This document shows positions 51,307 to 59,538 of a DNA stretch of 64,000 nucleotides, one piece after another. This DNA comes from Beduinella massiliensis (GTDB taxonomy: Bacteria > Bacillota > Clostridia > Christensenellales > Aristaeellaceae), in contig NZ_LT963430.1 in assembly GCF_900199405.1 (NCBI RefSeq), positions 1,767,605 to 1,831,604 on the forward strand. The letters run 5' to 3'. The notes under the pieces were generated by a model. The model made no database searches. It saw only the letters and a program-made list of their open reading frames with translations, and was not told the DNA's origin. Each line of letters opens with the position of its first letter. Positions within the stretch are counted from its first letter, which is position 1. The position numbers and the translations under genes were made by a program.

Positions 51307-52995
51307 TTAGGGAGGAGAACCCCCCGATTCCTCCGAAGCAATTGGAGTTAAAACCGTGTACAACCCGAAGTCGTCAAAGTCGAACAAATCCCAGTCAAAA
51401 AAATCCAGATCATCCTGCGATGCGATGTAAACGGTGTTTCTATCGAATTCCCTGTTTGTTTCATCCAGGCCGGTAACACAGTAGGCTTGCTCTTTCCCAA
51501 GAGGCGCGGAAGCTGGCAGATCGAAAGCAAAGCGCGTCATGGCTTCGCCGAGACGCTGCGCGTCCACGCATGGGTACATGCGCGAGGTGACCACGATCTG
51601 CTCCGGGGCAGTCGATTCGGCAAAGCGAGCCGCTTCCATGAAGCCGGTGCGAAATTCGCTTTCCGTGTCGTAAGCATAGCTGCCATTCCAATAAGACGAT
51701 ACCATCAGCGAACCGGAGACGATGTAGAGCGCAGTGAACCCCAGAATACTGAGACGCATACGGCGGCTGAGCGTACAAATGGCAAATGCAACGAGCAGCG
51801 TGACGGGCAGATAAAGTATAAAGAGGTGTTCGATGCTGAGCGTCGGACAAAGCAGACGCGGCAACGCGCACAGGCAGGTCAAAAGAATGAGCAGGACAAA
51901 GGGTGCCTCTTGCCGATGGGCGTGACCGAACGCGCCGAGCAGGCCGGTTAGAAGCATCGGAAGCGAGAACAGATAGATCAAACCTGAATTGTACAGAAGG
52001 TAGGAATTGGTTCCGCCAAAATCATCCGACTTGACAGCGCAGATGAGCCATTCCAGCAGCGCAAAGAACGTGTCTTCAATCGCATTGAAGGAAAACCCGG
52101 ATTGAAAGATCGTATGAAGGACCTGCGGAGATACCGGAAGCGCCGGAATGGTCAAGCCCAGCAATGAAATGGACGGGCGTCCCATAAGGTTCAACCAGAT
52201 TGTCAAAAAAGCGGGCAACGAGATTAAAAAGTAGAGGGATAGAGAAGTTACGAGACGCCTTGCTTTCGCTTTCCTCTTACAGCCGAGATAGATCGAATAG
52301 CCGGCGATAAGCAAGGGTGAGACAAGCCAGAAACTGTCGCTCAGATACATCGAAAGACCGAAGATAACGCCTGCAATCAGGAGACGCCCACTGAGAAGCA
52401 TCAGACAGCCCACCGTCAGCAGGGTGAGCGCGGCCAGCGGAACGTTCAAAAAGCGGGAAGCGGCGATATGCCAAGGGGAAAGCGTCAGAACGAACAACGT
52501 GCATAACGCCATCGCCCGTCCACCCATTTTTTTTGCCAACAGATACCCAAACACGAGGGAAGACATGCCGATGAGCAGGGCAGGCAGTCGCACGCCCCAG
52601 AATGAAAGGCCGAGGATTGACGTAAACAGGGTGGTCAGAAGGGGAAGCAACGGCCCCATGGCCGTGCTCGCCCCATAACCGGGCAGGAAGACGGGAAGGT
52701 GCGTGCCCGCCATGTCCGTTCGGGTTTGGACGAGCGCGCGTCCCTGAACAGCGATCAGCATTTCATCCGCGCTGAGGCCCGTGGGAACCTGCCGAAGCAG
52801 AGAAAAGCGAAGCGTAGCGCCAACAAAAAGCAAAAGGGTAAAACAGACCCACTCATACCTTTCAAGAAAGCTGGCGCACGTTTTACGCAGGCGCGTCAGG
52901 CAAGCGCTTTGTACAAGAAGACGATTCGCGCGGGGCGATCCGCCGAGAGCGCAGAGAATGCATCCGGCAGCAAACAGCGATAAACCGAGCGTCAT
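51307..52995 (-). CDS. GT-C-type membrane glycosyltransferase, module 1, type 1
   Basis: A 562-residue multi-membrane protein, paralogue of the last gene of the operon (47803-49509). LSADEML places the acidic pair at Asp77-Glu78, exactly as in that copy, and the C-terminus runs FDDFGLYTVLTPIA. ATG 52995 follows AGAGGAGG and overlaps the preceding stop by four bases, making a coupled pair with the type 2 gene upstream. Codon and base use look AT-richer than in flanking genes. Confidence 0.85.
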   Translation of the reverse strand: MTLGLSLFAAGCILCALGGSPRANRLLVQSACLTRLRKTCASFLERYEWVCFTLLLFVGATLRFSLLRQVPTGLSADEMLIAVQGRALVQTRTDMAGTHLPVFLPGYGASTAMGPLLPLLTTLFTSILGLSFWGVRLPALLIGMSSLVFGYLLAKKMGGRAMALCTLFVLTLSPWHIAASRFLNVPLAALTLLTVGCLMLLSGRLLIAGVIFGLSMYLSDSFWLVSPLLIAGYSIYLGCKRKAKARRLVTSLSLYFLISLPAFLTIWLNLMGRPSISLLGLTIPALPVSPQVLHTIFQSGFSFNAIEDTFFALLEWLICAVKSDDFGGTNSYLLYNSGLIYLFSLPMLLTGLLGAFGHAHRQEAPFVLLILLTCLCALPRLLCPTLSIEHLFILYLPVTLLVAFAICTLSRRMRLSILGFTALYIVSGSLMVSSYWNGSYAYDTESEFRTGFMEAARFAESTAPEQIVVTSRMYPCVDAQRLGEAMTRFAFDLPASAPLGKEQAYCVTGLDETNREFDRNTVYIASQDDLDFFDWDLFDFDDFGLYTVLTPIASEESGGSPP

Positions 52996-54779
52996 TTTGT
53001 TTCCTCCTCTCCGTCCGGCATCAGAGCGTTCGGATAGACGACCGCGTAGCTGAGAAAGCGCTTGATGGAGAACGCAGCCGGATCGAACTGTGTGAGCGCA
53101 AATTCCGGAACCACATAGGCTGCGTTTTCTTCGGGATCCGGCTCGTAGTCGCCGTAATCCGGAGGCCATATCTCAAAGACATCCTGATAATAGCCGATGG
53201 GATCACCGTTTGCGCCGACGATTTCCTCTTCCCCCTGATACTGAGAAGGCGTGAGGCCGAAAGCGTAGAGCACGCGAACAGTTGGAGCATCGTATTGATA
53301 GTAATCGCTGTCCGCGGGGGCGTTGGTGGTCAAGTACAGGTGTTCAAAAGGGAGCGTCCGCGCGTAGGACAGAGCCTGGTACTGGCCAGAGGGGGAATCC
53401 TGTGAGTCCGTTGCGACCGAATTTTCGGAAAGATAGGTCGGAAAGAAGACGGCAAAAGCGGCGATATAAAGCGCCGCAAAGAGCGGAACGAGCAGACGAA
53501 CGCGGCGGCATGCCCACCAGATGGCGTAAGCCGCGAGCAGGGTGAGCGGGTAGTAAATGGCATTTGCGCGCCAGGCGGTCACACTGTTGGTGATTATGCA
53601 GCCAGCGAAAGCGCAGAGCGTCCAGACGAGGATTAAAAAGCCGCCGCGGACGTGCAGTGAACCGTCGGAATGCACCTTTTCGGCGAGCTCGCCGCTTCGA
53701 CGCGCACGCCAGAAGAGGAAAAGTCCGAAGCACAGCAACGGGGCACTAAAGGGATAGAGCGCCCCGAAACGCGTATCTACCCCCAGCGCGCGCGATGACT
53801 GCAGGAAGGTAATGCGAAGCGCGCATAGCAGATTGGCGTAGAGCCTTTCCATGAAGGGCTGCTCCGTAAAAAAGAGGATGTCTGAGCTGCGAACGCTGTC
53901 TTCGAAATAAGGGCAGGTGATCGGCCCTAAATGCACGGTCTCAAGCCCCAGAGCATTGATGAACAGCGTCAAGATGAGCGGAAACGACAACGTAAGGTAG
54001 ATGACGGCGCACAGCAGCAAGTCCAGCGGGCGAACGACGCGGCTCGCGATCAGATAAATCGCGAGTAAAAGCAGGAGCGGCGGCACGATATAGGCAGCAA
54101 CGCCGTAACAATACATCGAAAGCGAGAAAAATACCATAGAGACATAGAGGAAAGGACGGCGACGTAACCCCAGCATGAGAAAATAGACGGAAAAGAGAAG
54201 AAAATGACAAAGCATATACGCATCCAGTGCGTGACGGCTTTGCGAAATGTGCCAGGGCGAAAGGGCAAGCAGAAAAAGCGCAAGCAGGGCGTAGTATCTT
54301 CCGCAGAGCCTGCGTGCAAGGTCGTAAAAGGCGGCCATCCCAAGCAGGCTGACGATCAGCGTGGGCAGGCGCATGGCGAAGACAGAAAGCCCGAAAAGAC
54401 GGGTTGAGAGGGACATCAGATAAGCCATCATCGCGCTTTGCTGACCGTATCCCCAGGCCTTCATCATGGCTGGGTAGGAGATGCCGTAGTGATCCGTGCC
54501 AAAACGAGCGAGCGCATAGCCGTCCACAACGGACATGATGCCGTCTGTATGGTAATTTGCTGGGATGCCGGGCCAGCCGTATAGGCGGCAAAACACTGCC
54601 AAGCCAAGCGTCGAGGCGAAAAAAACCCAGTAACCGCGACGAAACAGGAAAGTAACGGCATTGGACAGTCTGCCCACCAGCCGGTTGGTGCGCGAAAAAC
54701 GAACCATCCACGCACTTGCCGCGACCAGTAGCGCAGCGAGGACGGCCCAGAGAAAGCTTGAAAACAGGGCAGGCGTCAC
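52992..54779 (-). CDS. GT-C-type membrane glycosyltransferase, module 1, type 2, altered acidic pair
   Basis: A 595-residue multi-membrane paralogue of the gene at 49506-51272, sharing GTDHYGISYPAM, WGYGQQSAMM and the C-terminal DPEENAAYVV. Where the other three copies have Asp-Glu in the first external loop, this one reads YHTDGIM: Asp79 is kept but Glu80 is Gly. If that Glu is needed for catalysis or metal binding, this copy is altered or inactive. It starts 19 bases after the ATP-grasp gene and is the first transferase of the operon. Confidence 0.85.
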   Translation of the reverse strand: MTPALFSSFLWAVLAALLVAASAWMVRFSRTNRLVGRLSNAVTFLFRRGYWVFFASTLGLAVFCRLYGWPGIPANYHTDGIMSVVDGYALARFGTDHYGISYPAMMKAWGYGQQSAMMAYLMSLSTRLFGLSVFAMRLPTLIVSLLGMAAFYDLARRLCGRYYALLALFLLALSPWHISQSRHALDAYMLCHFLLFSVYFLMLGLRRRPFLYVSMVFFSLSMYCYGVAAYIVPPLLLLLAIYLIASRVVRPLDLLLCAVIYLTLSFPLILTLFINALGLETVHLGPITCPYFEDSVRSSDILFFTEQPFMERLYANLLCALRITFLQSSRALGVDTRFGALYPFSAPLLCFGLFLFWRARRSGELAEKVHSDGSLHVRGGFLILVWTLCAFAGCIITNSVTAWRANAIYYPLTLLAAYAIWWACRRVRLLVPLFAALYIAAFAVFFPTYLSENSVATDSQDSPSGQYQALSYARTLPFEHLYLTTNAPADSDYYQYDAPTVRVLYAFGLTPSQYQGEEEIVGANGDPIGYYQDVFEIWPPDYGDYEPDPEENAAYVVPEFALTQFDPAAFSIKRFLSYAVVYPNALMPDGEEETK

Positions 54780-54798
54780 ATAACCACCGTCTTTCAGG

Positions 54799-55995
54799 TT
54801 ATTGTTCGACGAGCTCCAACGCGTCGCGGAAGAAAGCGTCCATTCGATCGGTATCCTTAAAGCGAGCGATGAATACGTACTTGCCCATGCCTGCGGCGAG
54901 CACGTCCGGCAGTACGGCGGACATCATCAGGTCGCCCGCGTAGCGCTGACGAAGCGCCTCCTGCGAAAGCAGGTACGGCTTGCCGTCCTGACGCCCGACG
55001 AACGCGCAGTAGTACTTTTCCGGCCATTCGGGCTGGCGGTTCTCGTCGTAGCAGATCATGTCGGCGTAGATGCGGTATACGTCGGTGCTCAGCGCGTAGT
55101 TGTACATGTCCGGCGTGAAACCGCCGCAGGGACGCATATTGACCTCGAGCCCTACGATCGTTCCCGCGCGTCCGAGGTTTGGATGATCCTCCCACAGACG
55201 GAAGAACTCGAAGTGCACAAAGCGCGAACGCGCGCCGAACGCCTTTACGCAACGCCGCCCCGCGTCGCGCAGGTCGTCCGGCAGGCGCGGCAGGATGGTA
55301 AAGTGCTGCGGATCGCCCGCGTTGACCGCCTCCATGATGGAGTAGGGGACGTAATCGCCGCTTTCAAAGAGCGGTTCGCCTTCAGAATTTAAAATCGCGT
55401 CGTAAGAGCAGATCGCACCGTATACGTACTCTTCCATAATATAGGGAACGGATGGCGGGCTTTCGTAAAAGCGGCGCAGCTCGTCGTCCGAACAGAGCTT
55501 GTACGTGGCACAAGCGCCCACGCCGTTGTCGGGCTTCACGATGACAGGATAACCGACCTGCGCGACGAAGGCGCGAGCCGCGTCGAGCGTCGAGACCATG
55601 TGATAGCGCGCAGTGGGAACGCCCGCCCTTTCATAGCAGGCTTTCATGAGGCTTTTGTGCTTGACCTGCGGCATGTCCGCGGGCATAAAGCCGGATGTGA
55701 TATGAAAGGCCTCACGCAGACGGGCATCCTGCTCCAGCCAGTACTCGTTGTTGGATTCCAGCCAGTCGATCTTGCCGTAGCGGTGAATGAAATACGCTAC
55801 GCCGCGCAGGACGGATTCGTAATCCTCCAGGCTGGCGACGCGGTAATAGTCGGTCAGCGCGCTGCGCAGGCTGTCGGTCAGCTGCTCGTAAGGGGTGTCC
55901 GCGATGCCCAGCACCGTGACGCCGTGCTCCTTGAGCGCTGTGCAGAAGCGCTCATAATTGGCGGGAAAATGTGGGGAGATAAAGACAAAGTTCAT
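54799..55995 (-). CDS. ATP-grasp family ligase
   Basis: A 398-residue soluble protein of the ATP-grasp superfamily (carbamoyl-phosphate-synthase-like/PurK-like). The ATP-binding loop is VIVKPDNGVGACAT, the adenine-contact segment YIMEEYV, and the metal-binding end VGLEVNMRPCGG. These enzymes join a carboxylate to an amine, thiol or similar group through an acyl-phosphate. It opens the run of four GT-C genes with 19 bases spacing, so it may make or modify the exported acceptor or a sugar substituent; this is inference only. Confidence 0.85.
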   Translation of the reverse strand: MNFVFISPHFPANYERFCTALKEHGVTVLGIADTPYEQLTDSLRSALTDYYRVASLEDYESVLRGVAYFIHRYGKIDWLESNNEYWLEQDARLREAFHITSGFMPADMPQVKHKSLMKACYERAGVPTARYHMVSTLDAARAFVAQVGYPVIVKPDNGVGACATYKLCSDDELRRFYESPPSVPYIMEEYVYGAICSYDAILNSEGEPLFESGDYVPYSIMEAVNAGDPQHFTILPRLPDDLRDAGRRCVKAFGARSRFVHFEFFRLWEDHPNLGRAGTIVGLEVNMRPCGGFTPDMYNYALSTDVYRIYADMICYDENRQPEWPEKYYCAFVGRQDGKPYLLSQEALRQRYAGDLMMSAVLPDVLAAGMGKYVFIARFKDTDRMDAFFRDALELVEQ

Positions 55996-56028
55996 GCGTT
56001 CTCGCTTCCTTTTGTGATATGCGCCGCC

Positions 56029-56577
56029 TCAGATGCGGCTGTCGTAGGCGGTGATAACCGTTCCGTCGAGTTCCTTGATGGTAAACAGGCCGTCTTCCCA
56101 GACCATGTAGGATTTCGGATTGCCCTCCTTGGGCAGCGCGGCGGAGCCGGGATTGATGTAGGTAATTCCCGCCTTTTGCTGCACGGTGAGCACGTGCGTG
56201 TGTCCATGGATCAGCAGGTCGCCGTCCTTCAGGGGCGGAAGCGATGAGAGGTTGAAAACGTGCCCGTGCGTCACAAATGCAGCGCGCCCGGCAAGATCCA
56301 GCAGCATGCAATCCGCGGTAATCGGGAATTCCAGCACCATTTGGTCGACCTCCGCGTCGCAGTTTCCCCGCACGCAGAGAATTTCCTTTTTGGCGTCGTT
56401 GAGCAGGCGAATGACCGCCTTCGGGTCATAATCGGCGGGCAGGTCGTTGCGCGGACCGTGATAGAGCAGGTCGCCCAGCAGTATGAGGCGGGACGCCCCT
56501 TCAGCGGCATAGCGTGCGAGCACCTGTTCGGCCGCGCCGCGCGAGCCGTGAATGTCGGATGCAAACAGGTATTTCAT
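56029..56577 (-). CDS. yfcE: YfcE-type metallophosphoesterase
   Basis: A 182-residue phosphodiesterase. The five metal motifs are in order: SDIHGS, GDLLYHGPRN, RGNCD, THGH and HGHTH. E. coli YfcE cleaves artificial phosphodiesters; natural substrates are uncertain. ATG 56577 follows AGGAGG. It lies 33 bases ahead of the ATP-grasp gene on the same strand. Confidence 0.93.
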   Translation of the reverse strand: MKYLFASDIHGSRGAAEQVLARYAAEGASRLILLGDLLYHGPRNDLPADYDPKAVIRLLNDAKKEILCVRGNCDAEVDQMVLEFPITADCMLLDLAGRAAFVTHGHVFNLSSLPPLKDGDLLIHGHTHVLTVQQKAGITYINPGSAALPKEGNPKSYMVWEDGLFTIKELDGTVITAYDSRI

Positions 56578-56623
56578 GAGAAATCCTCCTACTATAAAAG
56601 AACGGTGTCGTCCAGCAGGTGCG

Positions 56624-57379
56624 TCATAGTTCGATTTCAAGCACTACAGGGCAGTGATCGCTTCCGTATACGTCCGCGTCGATGCGTGCCTCGCGGATGC
56701 GGTCCTTGACGCGCTCGGAGACGAGAAAGTAATCAATGCGCCATCCGGCGTTGTTCTTTCTGGCGTTGAACATATAGGACCACCAGGAATAGCAGCCGGT
56801 CTTGTCCGGATAGAGGTGGCGGAACGTATCGACAAAACCGCTCTCAAGCGTCCGGGTCATCTGTTCGCGTTCCTCATCCGTAAAGCCCGCGTTTCCGGCA
56901 TTGGACTTGGCGTTCTTCAGGTCGATTTCCTTGTGCGCGACGTTCATATCCCCACAGACGATGACGGGCTTTTGCGCATCGAGCGCCTTGAGGTACGCGC
57001 GGAAGTCCTCTTCCCATCGCATGCGGTAGGAAAGACGGGTGAGCTCACGCTGAGCGTTGGGCGTATAGACGGTGACGAGAAAAAAACCTTCATATTCCAG
57101 GGTGATGACGCGCCCCTCTTGATCGTGCTCCTCGATTCCGAGGCCGTAACGCACGCTGCGCGGGGATTCTTTGGCGAAAATGGCGGTGCCGGAGTAGCCC
57201 TTTTTGACGGCGCTGTTCCAGTACTGCAAGTATCCCTCCGTGGGGACTTCCGCCTGACCTTCCTGCATCTTGGTCTCCTGCAGGCAAAAGAAGTCGGCCT
57301 GCTGTGCGGCGAAATAGTCCATAAATCCCTTGCCGAGACAGGCGCGCAGGCCATTGACGTTCCAGGAAATCAGTTTCAT
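56624..57379 (-). CDS. xthA: Exodeoxyribonuclease III (AP endonuclease)
   Basis: A 251-residue ExoIII-family DNA repair enzyme. [20 protein letters not shown] with the metal-binding Glu, GDMNVAH, WSYM and SDHCPV (catalytic His) are all present. It incises abasic sites and trims 3' ends. Its start overlaps the upstream membrane-protein gene by four bases. Confidence 0.97.
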   Translation of the reverse strand: MKLISWNVNGLRACLGKGFMDYFAAQQADFFCLQETKMQEGQAEVPTEGYLQYWNSAVKKGYSGTAIFAKESPRSVRYGLGIEEHDQEGRVITLEYEGFFLVTVYTPNAQRELTRLSYRMRWEEDFRAYLKALDAQKPVIVCGDMNVAHKEIDLKNAKSNAGNAGFTDEEREQMTRTLESGFVDTFRHLYPDKTGCYSWWSYMFNARKNNAGWRIDYFLVSERVKDRIREARIDADVYGSDHCPVVLEIEL

Positions 57380-57882
57380 GCGCTTTGCTCCTTCTTGGAA
57401 ATGCGTTCTTCGATGTCTTGGTACATCTTATCAAACCCTGTGTTGTGTTTCAGTGCGCGCGCCCTTTCAAGCTGCGTCCGGGCCTCTTTGACGTTGCCCA
57501 GTTCGGTTTGAATATGAGCCACGATGCCGTAATAATAGCTGCGGTTGTTGTCGTTTCCAAGGGCTTCGGGGTTGAGCTTTTGGGAGAGCGCCAGCGCCGT
57601 ATCCGCAGGATAGGCGGGCTCGGCGGGCAGTGCGAGGATGCTCAGCATGTAGTACCAGGCGCGCCGGAAGGGAAGCAGCAGACAGGGAAACGTGATTTTC
57701 AAATAGAACTGGGCTAGACGGCGGTGCCCCGTCTGTATCATGCGCTCCGCAAGTCCTACGAAGCCATAGAGCAGATACCAAAGCACGGCGAGGGCGAGCA
57801 TGAGCCAGAGCTTGCCCAGCACGAAACAGGCGAGGAACAGGAGCAGAATGACGTATTCAAAGTTTTCGAGGATCTTGTACAT
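57376..57882 (-). CDS. Membrane protein with C-terminal TPR-like helices
   Basis: A 168-residue protein: two membrane helices at about 12-50, a cytoplasmic or amphipathic middle and a C-terminal helical hairpin ([20 protein letters not shown]) typical of a TPR repeat. GGAGG lies ahead of the ATG. It is the first gene of the minus-strand run and is coupled to xthA by an ATGA overlap. Function unknown. Confidence 0.78.
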   Translation of the reverse strand: MYKILENFEYVILLLFLACFVLGKLWLMLALAVLWYLLYGFVGLAERMIQTGHRRLAQFYLKITFPCLLLPFRRAWYYMLSILALPAEPAYPADTALALSQKLNPEALGNDNNRSYYYGIVAHIQTELGNVKEARTQLERARALKHNTGFDKMYQDIEERISKKEQSA

Positions 57883-57999
57883 GGGGGAAGGCCTCCATTT
57901 CCAAATTCAGTGCTTTTTATTATACACGCCCGCCGGACAAAAGAAAAGACGTATCAAACGAAGAACATGAGGGAAGAACAGGAATGCGGGGGTGAAGAC

Positions 58000-58605
58000 A
58001 TGGTATATGTGACGACGTTTTTATACGCGTTGCTGTTGGTGCCGCTTCATATCAGCGCGCGGCTGGACATCGGGGAACGGTCGACCGTGCAGCTCAAGCT
58101 GCGCGCGCTGTTTTGGACGCTGCGCTTCGACGGCGTCATCGAAAGGGGAAAGAGCGGCCTCTTTTTTTCCATTCGCCCGCGCGGCAAGGACGGAGAGGAA
58201 GGCTCGCCAATCGACGTGCCGGCGCGCACGCTTATTCGGCCGATACTGAAAAACAGGCGAGCCCGCGCCTACATCGAGCGGCACGTGCGCGTAGACAAAC
58301 TGGTTGCCAAGGCGCGCGTGGGTATGGAGGAAGCTGCGAACACCGCGCGCGTATGCGGCCTGCTCTCCTGTACATTGGCGCCGCTCTCGCGCTTGATTCA
58401 AAAAAAGATGCGCGTGACGCCGCACTTTGGCGTCGCGCCGGACTTTTCGCACTCCGTGTTCCTGATGAACGCACAGTGCATAATCGTCGTGCTGCCGGGG
58501 GACATTATGGCCACGGTAGCGCTCGGCATGCTGCACAGCATCCGGCTGTCGGCGCAGCGCGCTGCGCTGCGCGCGCACGCGGACGTGACGCGTATTCCGT
58601 CCTAG
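58000..58605 (+). CDS. DUF2953 protein, YtfI-like
   Basis: A 201-residue protein with an N-terminal membrane segment (VTTFLYALLLVPLHI) and the DUF2953-like RLDIGERSTVQLKLRALFW start. It lies immediately upstream of a YtfJ/GerW gene, the same order as ytfI-ytfJ in Bacillus, which supports the assignment and a sporulation role. ATG 58000 follows GGGGGTGAAG. Confidence 0.8.
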   Translation: MVYVTTFLYALLLVPLHISARLDIGERSTVQLKLRALFWTLRFDGVIERGKSGLFFSIRPRGKDGEEGSPIDVPARTLIRPILKNRRARAYIERHVRVDKLVAKARVGMEEAANTARVCGLLSCTLAPLSRLIQKKMRVTPHFGVAPDFSHSVFLMNAQCIIVVLPGDIMATVALGMLHSIRLSAQRAALRAHADVTRIPS

Positions 58606-58642
58606 ATACAGGGCGGCGAAATCGGAAAGAGGCGAAGAAGAT

Positions 58643-59152
58643 ATGGACAGGCATCCTATTGAAAGCCTGATGGGGACAACGATGGAAAATATCCGCGATA
58701 TGGTGGATGTAAACACCGTCGTGGGCGATCCCGTGCAGACGACGGAGGGCGTGACGATCATCCCCATCTCGCGCGTATCCTTTGGCTTTGTCGCAGGCGG
58801 CGGCGAGTACAGCGTGGACGGTAAGGGGCAGATCAAGAGCGCAAACGTGGACGAAGCGCTTCCCTTTGCGGGCGGCAGCGGCGCAGGCGTATCGGTCAAC
58901 CCCGTGGGTTTCCTCGTGTCGGGGGGCGGACAGGTAAAACTGCTTTCTGCCAACTACGCGACGCCGGTGGATCGCATGGTGGAAATGATTCCACAGGTCG
59001 TTGGCGACCTGAAGAACATGCTCTGCGACGACGAGGAAGAGGAACCGAAGCAAAGCAAGAAGAAAGCGAAAAAGGAAGAAGCGCCGCAGGCCTTTACCGT
59101 GACGCCGCTTCCCAAGGATCTGGAAAAACAGTTCGAAGAGGGCAATGATTAA
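58643..59152 (+). CDS. ytfJ: Sporulation protein YtfJ/GerW family
   Basis: A 169-residue protein with the GerW/YtfJ core: PIESLMGTTMENIRDMVDV, TIIPISRVSFGFVAGGGEY and VNPVGFLVSGGGQVKLL. The C-terminal 40 residues are charged and variable. In Bacillus the protein is made in the forespore and is linked to germination. A strong terminator overlaps its stop codon. Confidence 0.95.
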   Translation: MDRHPIESLMGTTMENIRDMVDVNTVVGDPVQTTEGVTIIPISRVSFGFVAGGGEYSVDGKGQIKSANVDEALPFAGGSGAGVSVNPVGFLVSGGGQVKLLSANYATPVDRMVEMIPQVVGDLKNMLCDDEEEEPKQSKKKAKKEEAPQAFTVTPLPKDLEKQFEEGND

Positions 59153-59184
59153 AGGGGACGGGCGCGGCGGCGCCCGTCCCCTTT
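59151..59184 (+). terminator. Terminator after ytfJ
   Basis: Perfect 15-pair stem AAAGGGGACGGGCGC/GCGCCCGTCCCCTTT with a GGCG loop. The A/T ends allow use from both sides. Confidence 0.85.
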
Positions 59185-59187
59185 CGT

Positions 59188-59403
59188 TCAATCCTGCCGG
59201 TATACGCCGAGCCCGAGTACCCAGTCCGCGCTCACGCGGTAAAAGCGGCAAAGCGTGATAAAATGGCGCAGCGGAATTTCATTAACCCCATTTTCATACC
59301 GTGAGTACACCTGCTGCGTCGTCCCCAGGATATGGGCTACGTCCGCTTGCGTCAGGTCGTTGTCCTCCCGCAGACCACGCAGGATGTCCAGATAGTTTTT
59401 CAT
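59188..59403 (-). CDS. XRE-family regulator, single helix-turn-helix
   Basis: A 71-residue Cro/CI-type protein consisting of one helix-turn-helix domain (LTQADVAHILGTTQQVYSRYENG, IPLRHFITLCRFY). ATG 59403 is chosen over an upstream in-frame ATG because the domain fits and GAGG lies nine bases before it. It is divergent from a GGDEF gene, with overlapping promoters and a palindrome between them, so it probably controls both. Confidence 0.88.
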   Translation of the reverse strand: MKNYLDILRGLREDNDLTQADVAHILGTTQQVYSRYENGVNEIPLRHFITLCRFYRVSADWVLGLGVYRQD

Positions 59404-59449
59404 GCGAGATGCCTCATTACTTTTTCTGTATGAGGCTATTATTGCCCAC

Positions 59450-59493
59450 ATCATATGTGGCGTATTGACTTTACATCAAATCTGGTGTAAAAT
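59450..59493. promoter_or_regulatory. Overlapping divergent promoters with shared operator
   Basis: Plus strand: TTGACT (59465-59470), 17-base spacer, TAAAAT (59488-59493) for the GGDEF gene. Minus strand: TTGATG (59479-59474), 18-base spacer, TATGAT (59455-59450) for the XRE gene. The dyad TTTACA-N10-TGTAAA (59470-59491) covers both, and CCACAT-CAT-ATGTGG overlaps the minus -10. Confidence 0.65.
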
Positions 59494-59538
59494 CGAGCAA
59501 ACTGGGCTTATAGGCACAGAAGCGGGGAGGGTTGCCGT

